A stretch of 18,827 nucleotides of DNA from an uncultured Candidatus Saccharibacteria bacterium. GTDB lineage: Bacteria; Patescibacteriota; Saccharimonadia; Saccharimonadales; UBA4665. The position numbers were made by a program, and so were the translations under genes. The stretch lies in assembly GCA_903836325.1 (NCBI GenBank), contig CAILQE010000013.1, positions 1 through 18,827 of the forward strand. Reading direction: 5' to 3'. The notes under the pieces were generated by a model. That model worked only from the letters and a program-made list of their open reading frames with translations, did not search any database and was not told the origin of the DNA. This document shows positions 12,255-18,827 of this stretch, piece by piece (position 1 is the stretch's first letter; every line of letters begins with the position of its first letter).

Positions 12255-14693
12255 CTAGACCACAAAGTTTACTAGCTTATTCTTTACAACAATTACTTTC
12301 TTAAGTGTTTTTCCGCTCAAATGTGGTTTAACTTTTTCAGAATTCATAGCAAGTTGTTGAATCTGCTCATCAGTGAGATTATTTTCTGCTTCAATTAGAT
12401 CTCTTAATTTTCCATTGATCTGTACTACGAGTTTAACTTTTTCAGATTGAGTTAGTTTAACGTCGTATTTAGGCCAATTTTGTAAGTGAATAGATTCCTT
12501 ATTGCCTATGTCGTGCCATAATTCTTCAGTAATATGTGGAGCAAAAGGAGCAAGTACTAAAAGCAAGTCGCTTAGTGCTGCTGCAAAACTAAATTTTGAG
12601 AAATTACCCTTAGCTTCAATAAGATACATTTCATTTACGAACTGCATCATTGCCGCAATTGCTGTATTGAAGCTCATTTTCTCAATATCTTTAGTTACTT
12701 TCATGACTAACTTATTCTTAAGCATTTCAATTTCTTTATCTGCATGCATTTCTTTTGATTTAAAAGCATCTAGATTCTTAGTGGTAATATTCCATACTCT
12801 TTGTAGGAATTTATATGTGCCGCTAAGGCCTTCAGTGCTCCAATTTACAGATTGATCCCATGGTCCGAGGAATAGTTCTAGGATTCTAATGCTATCTGCT
12901 CCATAGCCATTAGATATTAGCTCGTCAGGCTCAATAGTATTACCCTTAGATTTACTCATCTTATTTCCATCTGGGGCTAAGATCATACCCTGATTTCTAA
13001 GTGCGGTGAATGGTTCTTTGAAGTTAATTAGCCCTTCGTCGAACATAACTTTAGTCCAAAAACGTGCATAAAGAAGATGCATAACGGCATGTTCAGCTCC
13101 ACCAATATATTCGTCTACTGGCAACCATAGGTCAGAAAGGGATTTTTCAAAAGCTTTTTCATTATTTTTAGGATCTGCAAATCTTAAAAAATACCAAGAA
13201 CTACAAGCGAAACCATCCATAGTGTCAGTTTCTCTTTTAGCATCTTTGCCACATTTAGGACATTTTGTATTAATAAAGTCTTGGTCGTTAGCTAATGGAC
13301 TTCTACCGTCTCCACTTGGTTCAAAATTATCCATATCTGGGAGTAATACCGGAAGGTCTTCTTCTTTTACAGCTACGGCTCCACAGTCATCACAGTGGAT
13401 AATTGGAATAGGAGCTCCCCAATATCTTTGTCTGCTGATCAACCAATCTCTCATTCTGTAGTTAGTAACTTCTTTAGCTGTTTTATTATGCTCTAGGTCT
13501 GCTACAATTTTTTCTCTAGCTTCACTAGAAGGAAGTCCGTCATATTTACCAGAGTTAATCATCTTTCCTTCGGCTACAATCGCATGATCTTCTAGTTTTT
13601 CATCTCCTTCAACTACCTGTTTGATACTTAAGTTAAATTGCATAGCAAAATCGTAGTCTCTTTGATCGTGTGCTGGAACTGCCATAATTGCACCTGTTCC
13701 ATAGCCAACTAAAACGTAGTCAGAAATATATACAGGAATTTTTTCTTTAGTTGCAGGATTAACCGCGTAAGAACCAGTAAATACACCTGTTTTTTCCCTG
13801 TTCGTTTCTTGTCTTTCAATATCTGATTTAGCTTCTGTAGCTTTCTTATATTCTTTAACTTTCTGTCGATTTTCATCAGTTATTAATTCTTCAACCATAG
13901 GATGTTCTGGAGCGAGTACTAGGTAAGTAGCGCCGTAAATAGTGTCAGCTCGTGTAGTGAATACCCGAACAAATGAGTCTTTGTTTTCGACTAAGAAATC
14001 TAATTCTGCACCCTTACTCTTACCTATCCAGTTTCTTTGCATGTTCTTAATTGAATCTGTCCAATTAAGATCTTCTAAATCATCAAGAAGTCTGTCGGCG
14101 TAATCAGTAATCTTAAAGAACCATTGCTTTAATGCTTTCTTTTCAACAACCGAACCACATCTCCAACATTGACCATTCTCTACCTGTTCGTTTGCTAAAA
14201 CAGTCTTATCCATTGGACACCACCACTGCAAGCTCTCTTGTTGATACGCTAAACCTTTTTTAAATAAAAGTAAGAAGAACCATTGAGTCCATTTGTAATA
14301 ATCTGGGTCAGTACTATTTATTTCCCTATCCCAGTCATAACTAAAGCCCATTTGATTAAGTTGTTTCTTAAACTTATCTGTATTTTGTTTAATAGCTACT
14401 TTAGGGCTTAGTTTATTCTTGATTGCGTAGTTTTCAGCAGGAAGTCCAAATCCGTCCCAGCCCATAGGGTAAAGAACATTGAATCCATGCATTCTTGAAG
14501 AACGTGCAATTACGTCTCCGATTGCATAGTTCCGAACATGTCCAACATGCATAGCTGCACCAGAAGGATATGGGAAGAATTCTAGAACATATTTCTTTTT
14601 AAGATCTTTATTATCTTTTGCTGAATATATTTTAGATTCAAGCCACTGCTCTTGCCATTTAGTCTCATAGCTTTTAGGATCAAATCTCTTCAT
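12255..14693 (-). CDS. leuS: Leucyl-tRNA synthetase
   Basis: An 812-residue class I synthetase that charges tRNA-Leu. HIGH motif is HVGH (49-52) in FPYPSGAAMHVGHVRNY, and KMSKS is at 578-582. The editing (CP1) domain is complete: TTRADTIYG (246-254) and AHDQRDYDFA (341-350), which contains the aspartate that positions mischarged amino acids. Cysteine pairs are present at 159/176/179 and 434/437, with CPKC at 478-481. The C-terminal domain ends with VQINGKLRD and a short beta segment, as in bacterial LeuRS. A TATAAT box lies 10 nt before the ATG, so the transcript has almost no leader. The rpmF-like promoter begins right after its stop. Confidence 0.97.
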   Translation of the reverse strand: MKRFDPKSYETKWQEQWLESKIYSAKDNKDLKKKYVLEFFPYPSGAAMHVGHVRNYAIGDVIARSSRMHGFNVLYPMGWDGFGLPAENYAIKNKLSPKVAIKQNTDKFKKQLNQMGFSYDWDREINSTDPDYYKWTQWFFLLLFKKGLAYQQESLQWWCPMDKTVLANEQVENGQCWRCGSVVEKKALKQWFFKITDYADRLLDDLEDLNWTDSIKNMQRNWIGKSKGAELDFLVENKDSFVRVFTTRADTIYGATYLVLAPEHPMVEELITDENRQKVKEYKKATEAKSDIERQETNREKTGVFTGSYAVNPATKEKIPVYISDYVLVGYGTGAIMAVPAHDQRDYDFAMQFNLSIKQVVEGDEKLEDHAIVAEGKMINSGKYDGLPSSEAREKIVADLEHNKTAKEVTNYRMRDWLISRQRYWGAPIPIIHCDDCGAVAVKEEDLPVLLPDMDNFEPSGDGRSPLANDQDFINTKCPKCGKDAKRETDTMDGFACSSWYFLRFADPKNNEKAFEKSLSDLWLPVDEYIGGAEHAVMHLLYARFWTKVMFDEGLINFKEPFTALRNQGMILAPDGNKMSKSKGNTIEPDELISNGYGADSIRILELFLGPWDQSVNWSTEGLSGTYKFLQRVWNITTKNLDAFKSKEMHADKEIEMLKNKLVMKVTKDIEKMSFNTAIAAMMQFVNEMYLIEAKGNFSKFSFAAALSDLLLVLAPFAPHITEELWHDIGNKESIHLQNWPKYDVKLTQSEKVKLVVQINGKLRDLIEAENNLTDEQIQQLAMNSEKVKPHLSGKTLKKVIVVKNKLVNFVV

Positions 14694-14703
14694 AACTGCT
14701 TAG

Positions 14704-14709
14704 ATTATA
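14704..14709 (-). promoter_or_regulatory. -10 box of leuS (near-leaderless)
   Basis: Perfect TATAAT with 10 nt between it and the leuS ATG, giving a predicted leader of about 4 nt. The -35 region is weak. Confidence 0.45.
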
Positions 14710-14728
14710 TCAGATGGAGAAAAGGTTT

Positions 14729-15886
14729 TTAGAATTGTCTAAGATAGCTAGTTGAAAACTTGGTATTAATAGAATTTTTCTCGTTATATTTATCTTTAGC
14801 TAGTTCAACCAATCGTTCAACCATTTCAGTATTAGAAATACCCTTCTTTATCCAGTTGTGAATATATAGTCCACCGGGTAGAGGATTTACCTCGTTGAAA
14901 TATATTTTATTAGTCTTTGAGTCAATTAGCATATCCACTCTAGATATTCCGCTAAGATTTAGTGCTCTATACACGCTAAGTCCTACTTCTTCTGCTTTTC
15001 TATATAGTTCTCGGTCTAACTTAGCTGGTACTTCAGAATAACCTTGAGAACCTTTGGCTCCTTTAGAACCCTTTTTTCCACCTTGAAGATATTTAGTATC
15101 GAAGTCAAAGAAATCTTCTGCTTTAGTTAGTGGTTTTTCTAAGAAAGCAGGAGTTAGTTGATGGTTTCCAATTATTGGCAGAGTAACTTCTATAAGGTTA
15201 CCTACTTCTTCTTCAACAAGGATTAAGTCATCATAGAAGAATGCTAGCTCTACTGCATTTTTAAGATCGTTTTCATCTTTGGCTCGAGAAATTCCAATGC
15301 TGGATCCAAGGTGAGCTGGTTTAACAAATACTGGGAATTTAAGATTAGATTTAACTTTATCGCTTATTTTATCTAGTCCAGACTTAAAATCTACCTTATT
15401 GAAACTTTCGTACTTAACAACGTTAATATTTGAGCTCTGTGCGACTTTCTTAGCTAGAACCTTATTCATGGCTACTGCACTTGCAGCAGTGTCACATCCA
15501 ACAAATGGCACATTAGCCATTTCAAGTAGTCCCGTTAGAGTTCCGTCTTCGCCATATGTTCCATGCATACTCGGGAAAACTACATCAATCTTTTCTTTTG
15601 ATACTTTACCAAATTTAGATTGTCTAAGTAGTTCAAGTCCGTTATCGAAACTCAGTGAAATTGGTTTTAACTTTTTTAAAGTTTCAGAAATATCTTTCTT
15701 GGTGTATCTATTAATATCTTTTAGTTTTTGATCGGAATACCATTTACCATCTTTAGTTATGTAAATAGGTACAACTAAGTATTTCTTTGTTAGTTCTAGG
15801 GGTTTAATAACTGTTGATATCGCCGTAATAATAGATATATCGTGTTCTGCTGATTTACCGCCGAATATTACTGCTATTTTTTCCAT
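14729..15886 (-). CDS. ddl: D-alanine--D-alanine ligase
   Basis: A 385-residue ATP-grasp enzyme that joins two D-alanines for the peptidoglycan stem. Motifs are FGGKSAEHDIS (8-18), HGTYGEDGTLTGLLEMANVPFVG (108-130), KPAHLGSSIGIS (189-200), SRVDMLID (315-322) and NEVNPLPGG (331-339). In the omega loop DFFDFDTKY the tyrosine of KY, which separates D-Ala from D-lactate ligases, is kept. The loop then contains an unusual flexible stretch GGKKGSKGAKGSQG (269-282). The gene is followed by leuS and preceded by murF, whose product uses the dipeptide made here. A TTGCTA-17-TAGAAT promoter places the -10 box 8 nt from the ATG. Confidence 0.95.
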   Translation of the reverse strand: MEKIAVIFGGKSAEHDISIITAISTVIKPLELTKKYLVVPIYITKDGKWYSDQKLKDINRYTKKDISETLKKLKPISLSFDNGLELLRQSKFGKVSKEKIDVVFPSMHGTYGEDGTLTGLLEMANVPFVGCDTAASAVAMNKVLAKKVAQSSNINVVKYESFNKVDFKSGLDKISDKVKSNLKFPVFVKPAHLGSSIGISRAKDENDLKNAVELAFFYDDLILVEEEVGNLIEVTLPIIGNHQLTPAFLEKPLTKAEDFFDFDTKYLQGGKKGSKGAKGSQGYSEVPAKLDRELYRKAEEVGLSVYRALNLSGISRVDMLIDSKTNKIYFNEVNPLPGGLYIHNWIKKGISNTEMVERLVELAKDKYNEKNSINTKFSTSYLRQF

Positions 15887-15894
15887 TACTATAT

Positions 15895-15923
15895 ATTCTA
15901 GTTATTTTTATGCTTACTAGCAA
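15895..15923 (-). promoter_or_regulatory. Promoter of ddl (leaderless type)
   Basis: TTGCTA (15923-15918), 17-nt spacer and TAGAAT (15900-15895) on the minus strand, with 8 nt between the -10 box and the ddl ATG. Confidence 0.45.
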
Positions 15924-15934
15924 ATTAACTAGCC

Positions 15935-17383
15935 TTATTTATATATATCTGTCCAGTCATTCTGCATCAGAATGACGTCACCGTTAGCCGTAAAACTAGC
16001 TAAATTACTATAGAAATGAAGGGGGTCATCCTCGATAATTAGTTGTCCATTGAAGTTTTCTTTGTGAAGTCCTTCTTTAATAAAGTTAGTTGCAGAGTTT
16101 TTCATAAGAACTACAATATCTGGGTTAGCTTTAGTTATTAACTCACCCATTTCATTATGTACCTGCTTATTTAACTTTCCTTGATCGACAAGTCCTGGTG
16201 TTACATAAATCTTTCTTCTGGCTTTAACTTCTTTAAGTAAATTAGTTCCGGCTCTGACTCCTTCTAGATTACCGTTATACGTATCGTCGATGATTGTAGC
16301 GCCGTTTAGATCTCTTGGAGCCATTCTGTGTTCATAGGCTTCTGTTTCTCTAAGAGCCCCCTCTACATCCGCCGATTTCATTCCAAGCTGCAGTGCTAGA
16401 GCAGCAACTAAACTTAGAGGAGCTATTTGGTGCCTTCCAATTAGTTTAGATTTAACATTTAATACTTTATTTCCTTTTGAAAGAGTAAAAGAAATACCCT
16501 TTAGTGAATTAGATACTTCACTGACTTTGAATCCTAGCGCACCTTCTTCGCTATATCCAATTTCTTTTTCTGTTACATATTTATTAGTTTCTTTGCTGTC
16601 TAAGTTTACATACACCTTCTTAGAACTGACATATTTAGATATTGAGAAAAGATCTTTAGCTGCTGCTTCAAGAGTTTTATATTTATCTAAATGAGCAGGA
16701 GAAAGGCCGGTAATAATGGCGATGTCTGGTTTTGTATTATTTGCAAATTTAGCTATATCTCCAGGAGCACCTTCACCGAATTCAATAATAACAATTTCTT
16801 CGTTTCCAGTGAATTTATTGGCAAATCTAGCATGAGAAATTGCAACATTCATATTTCCTGGAGTAGCAGATACGTTCATAGATTTAGACAAAACTTTAAG
16901 CAATAGTTCTTTCATACTGGTTTTACCATAACTACCAAGAACTGCTATTTTTGTAGCCTTAGTTTTAGAAAAAGTTTTTTTAGAAGCTTCAATCTTCTTT
17001 TTTTCATCTGGGTTTATTAAAAGAACTCGAGCCATAAAAACTAGTAGTCCAATTCCCTGCGACCAAATTATTGGATAAACAATTATTAGAGCAGCTCCGT
17101 AATATACACCGCCAATTATTTTATTATTTGCACCAAGGAACATGATTACTAATCCTGTGAGTATTTCTATAGCGATACCAAGATTAATACCAAGCACTAT
17201 TGCTCTAGCTTTGGAAGTCTTTACTAGCTGTTGTCTGGTTATCACTTTAGAAAAGTCATCAGTAGACCAGAACCATTTCAAATATTTTCCTGGTCTATAT
17301 TCTGAAACTTGTAGCATATACGTAATTGTCTTAGCGAATTTTAAAGAATAGAAAACAATTAGCGAATTAATTAGTTTTTTCAT
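15935..17383 (-). CDS. murF: MurF-like Mur ligase with N-terminal membrane domain
   Basis: A 482-residue Mur ligase that probably adds D-Ala-D-Ala to the UDP-MurNAc-tripeptide. After about 140 extra N-terminal residues with two or three hydrophobic helices (about 60-80, 88-108 and 110-122) comes the ATP loop GSYGKTS (150-156). Further motifs are the PGNMNV segment, IIEFGEGAPGDI, ITGLSPAHLDKY, the lysine-containing region, the C-terminal-domain loop EHRMAPRD and IDDTYNGN (345-352). Typical MurF has an N-terminal substrate domain instead; the membrane segment would place the enzyme next to the lipid-linked pathway. Such versions are common in CPR genomes. It starts directly after the hydrolase stop (no gap) and lies just upstream of ddl. 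Exact Mur ligase specificity is inferred from DDTYN and from ddl. Confidence 0.85.
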   Translation of the reverse strand: MKKLINSLIVFYSLKFAKTITYMLQVSEYRPGKYLKWFWSTDDFSKVITRQQLVKTSKARAIVLGINLGIAIEILTGLVIMFLGANNKIIGGVYYGAALIIVYPIIWSQGIGLLVFMARVLLINPDEKKKIEASKKTFSKTKATKIAVLGSYGKTSMKELLLKVLSKSMNVSATPGNMNVAISHARFANKFTGNEEIVIIEFGEGAPGDIAKFANNTKPDIAIITGLSPAHLDKYKTLEAAAKDLFSISKYVSSKKVYVNLDSKETNKYVTEKEIGYSEEGALGFKVSEVSNSLKGISFTLSKGNKVLNVKSKLIGRHQIAPLSLVAALALQLGMKSADVEGALRETEAYEHRMAPRDLNGATIIDDTYNGNLEGVRAGTNLLKEVKARRKIYVTPGLVDQGKLNKQVHNEMGELITKANPDIVVLMKNSATNFIKEGLHKENFNGQLIIEDDPLHFYSNLASFTANGDVILMQNDWTDIYK

Positions 17384-18136
17384 TTATTTATCGAAGTCCT
17401 TTATTCTATCTGCTATTTGTTTAGGGTCTGAATGAATTAGAAAGTGCCCGCCGCCGTGAAGCATCTCCAGTGTGGAGTTGCTTAGTATTTGATGGAAGGT
17501 TTCTCCAAAAGCGAATGGAGTTCTATCGTCATCATCGGAATACATCAAAAGTGTTGGTTGAGAAACGTTTTTCATATCTTCCCTTATATCTTCTTTAACT
17601 ATTTCGGAGAATGTAGCTTTAAGTGTTTCATTAACTAAATAGTCTGATCCAATCTTGTTATACAGCTTTCCCTTTAAATTATTCTTGGTCTTACTTGGAA
17701 GTGGACTTGTTAATACTTTGGCGGTTTTAGTAAATAATTTAAGAGCTTTAAGTTTAGATGAATCTGGATTTCTAATTCCCGAAGCTCCAACCAAAACTAG
17801 CTTAGTTGGATGGACCTTATTTTCTGAAATAGCTTTAACCGAAATAGCTCCACCGTTACTATGACCCAGCAAAATATATATATCTTCTGAGTTTATTTTA
17901 ATTAAGAAATCTTTAACAAAGCTAGCGTACTTGGAAAGAGTATAATTATCTGCAGATATTTTTGTTCCACCAAATCCTGGAAGATCTACTGCAATAACTT
18001 GGTATTTGTTCGATAGTTCTTTAATTAGATTAGGATAACTAGCAATACTGTCTCCCCAGCCGTGAAGGATGAGTAACTTCTTACCGTTACCGCTAATAGT
18101 GTAATTTACAATTTGATCATTAATGACAACCTGCAT
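17384..18136 (-). CDS. Alpha/beta-fold hydrolase
   Basis: A 250-residue alpha/beta hydrolase. Motifs are HGWGDS (25-30, oxyanion hole), nucleophile elbow GHSNGG with S93, an acidic residue in YSDDDDRTPF (199-208) and catalytic H231 in GGGHFLIHSDP. The cap region (about 121-185) is lysine-rich. There is no signal peptide, so it acts in the cytoplasm. It is translated with murF, whose ATG begins immediately after its stop, hinting at a link to envelope metabolism (an esterase or amidase). The substrate cannot be deduced. A TATAAT box (18148-18143) lies only 6 nt before the ATG. Confidence 0.85.
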   Translation of the reverse strand: MQVVINDQIVNYTISGNGKKLLILHGWGDSIASYPNLIKELSNKYQVIAVDLPGFGGTKISADNYTLSKYASFVKDFLIKINSEDIYILLGHSNGGAISVKAISENKVHPTKLVLVGASGIRNPDSSKLKALKLFTKTAKVLTSPLPSKTKNNLKGKLYNKIGSDYLVNETLKATFSEIVKEDIREDMKNVSQPTLLMYSDDDDRTPFAFGETFHQILSNSTLEMLHGGGHFLIHSDPKQIADRIKDFDK

Positions 18137-18142
18137 AAGCTA

Positions 18143-18148
18143 ATTATA
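18143..18148 (-). promoter_or_regulatory. -10 box of the hydrolase-murF unit (leaderless type)
   Basis: Perfect TATAAT with only 6 nt to the ATG at 18136, so the predicted start coincides with the start codon. No convincing -35. Confidence 0.45.
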
Positions 18149-18171
18149 CCTTAGATTTATTTAAATTAACT

Positions 18172-18198
18172 TTGCATATATCCCATATTTTATATACT
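18172..18198 (+). promoter_or_regulatory. Promoter of the arginine decarboxylase gene (leaderless type)
   Basis: TTGCAT (18172-18177), 15-nt spacer and TATACT (18193-18198), with 8 nt to the ATG at 18207. There is no Shine-Dalgarno. Confidence 0.4.
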
Positions 18199-18206
18199 TA
18201 AAGTAG

Positions 18207-18683
18207 ATGAATATAGAAGTAGTGTCTTCGAGTGGAGAAGGACCAACAGAATTAGCGGCTTTTGATAAAGCCTTAGTAAATGCTGGGGTGGCAAATTTCA
18301 ATTTACTTTACTTAAGTTCAGTTATACCACCTGATAGCAATGTATTTAAAAAACCTTCAGCGTCCAAAATTAATGCGCAGTGGGGGGATAAGCTTTACGT
18401 AGTAATGGCTCAAGCAAGAACAAGCCAGATACACCAAGAAGCCTGGGCTGGTATAGGCTGGGTTCAAGATATAAAAAGCGGTAGAGGCTTACTAGTTGAA
18501 CATGAAGGACATTATGATGAAGAAGTTAGAGAGAATATAACTAAAAGTTTAGGTGCATTAGCAATAAATAGAGAAATGGAATTTGGGCCCATAAATATGA
18601 GCGTAAGTGGAATTAAGTGTATGTCTGAATCAGTATGTGCATTAGTTGTTGCAGTATTTGAAACTGAGGGATGGAAAAGCTAA
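18207..18683 (+). CDS. Pyruvoyl-dependent arginine decarboxylase
   Basis: A 158-residue proenzyme of the PvlArgDC family, which decarboxylates arginine to agmatine. The self-cleavage site is the Ser-Ser pair in NLLYLSSVIPPDS (S37-S38). Cleavage leaves a small beta chain and an alpha chain whose first residue becomes the pyruvoyl cofactor. Other family segments are GEGPTELAAFDKAL (10-23), YVVMAQARTS (64-73), GIGWVQD (82-88) and GLLVEHEGH (94-102), which holds the likely catalytic glutamate. The length matches bacterial and archaeal members. It stands alone on the plus strand. No speB or other polyamine gene is in the window, so agmatine could serve polyamine synthesis, acid resistance or host interaction. 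It converges on the tRNA gene with 4 bp between. Confidence 0.92.
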   Translation: MNIEVVSSSGEGPTELAAFDKALVNAGVANFNLLYLSSVIPPDSNVFKKPSASKINAQWGDKLYVVMAQARTSQIHQEAWAGIGWVQDIKSGRGLLVEHEGHYDEEVRENITKSLGALAINREMEFGPINMSVSGIKCMSESVCALVVAVFETEGWKS

Positions 18684-18687
18684 AAAT

Positions 18688-18764
18688 TGGTGGAGATAAG
18701 GGGACTCGAACCCCGGACCTCTTCCATGCCATGGAAGCGCTCTAGCCAACTGAGCTATATCCCC
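18688..18764 (-). tRNA. tRNA-Ala (GGC anticodon)
   Basis: A complete cloverleaf reads on the minus strand from GGGGATA to an encoded CCA (18688-18690). The D arm is GCTCAGTTGGCTAGAGC, the anticodon arm CTTCC-ATGGCAT-GGAAG with anticodon GGC, and the T arm CCGGGGTTCGAACCCC-like. The acceptor stem pairs GGGGATA with TATCTCC and contains the G3-U70 wobble pair that alanyl-tRNA synthetase recognises, confirming alanine identity. Confidence 0.97.
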
Positions 18765-18797
18765 TAAATTATTTATAAGTTTATCTGTTTTTGTAAT

Positions 18798-18824
18798 AAA
18801 AAACCACCTCTATTTGGGAGGTGG
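18798..18824 (-). terminator. Terminator of a minus-strand gene beyond the right edge
   Basis: Arms CCACCTC (18804-18810) and GAGGTGG (18818-18824) around a 7-nt loop. On the minus strand the stem is followed by UUUUUU (18803-18798). The gene it serves lies outside the window. Confidence 0.75.
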
Positions 18825-18827
18825 CTA

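Noticed and set aside
14729..15886. D-alanine--D-lactate ligase (vancomycin-resistance type).
   Set aside because: The specificity tyrosine in the omega-loop KY is retained, as in D-Ala-D-Ala ligases.
1..18827. Recoding of TGA as glycine (code 25).
   Set aside because: TGA ends the response regulator and nusB at the expected family lengths, and no in-frame TGA is needed elsewhere.

Overview
The window is a compact, AT-rich bacterial chromosome segment, nearly wall-to-wall coding, with most genes on the minus strand. TGA is a normal stop (for example the response regulator and nusB), which argues against code-25 lineages. The combination of features fits the Patescibacteria/CPR and most resembles Candidatus Saccharibacteria: a solitary VirD4/HerA-type ATPase, a MurF with a membrane N-terminus, a minimal zinc-free bL32-like protein, a WhiB-like regulator, a SodN/SodX pair, very short intergenic gaps and apparently leaderless genes. 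That placement is an inference from gene content; there is no 16S rRNA in the window.

Left part (1-7418). A partial WhiB-like iron-sulfur regulator gene leaves the window on the left. It diverges from a two-gene unit encoding a membrane-tethered flavin reductase and a bis-heme ferric-reductase-type cytochrome b, probably a split transmembrane electron-transfer system. A VirD4/HerA-like ATPase (minus) ends tail-to-tail on it. Next come a zinc/manganese ABC importer operon (minus: binding protein, ATPase, permease) and a divergent orphan OmpR-type response regulator (plus). The 260-bp gap between the last two holds inverted repeats that look like operators.

Centre (7419-7669). A non-coding gap contains a bidirectional terminator, a predicted small structured RNA on the minus strand, and two perfect DnaA boxes (TTATCCACA) in inverted orientation. 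One box lies inside the predicted RNA promoter. This is the least explained part of the window.

Right part (7670-18136, all minus). From upstream to downstream: the alpha/beta hydrolase and murF; ddl; leuS; the rpmF-like, nusB, NUDIX and rnc unit from a strong promoter; rpsP and khpA from a TTGACA promoter; trmD behind its own promoter and a terminator-bearing leader; then sodN and sodX. This block supplies peptidoglycan precursor joining, leucyl-tRNA charging, rRNA processing, transcription antitermination, ribosome assembly, tRNA m1G37 methylation and superoxide defence. S16 and KhpA carry near-identical acidic, proline-rich repeat tails. rimM and rplS, the usual members of the rpsP-trmD operon, are absent from this locus.

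Right edge (18137-18827). A pyruvoyl-dependent arginine decarboxylase gene (plus) converges on a tRNA-Ala(GGC) gene (minus). A terminator for a minus-strand gene beyond the edge follows.
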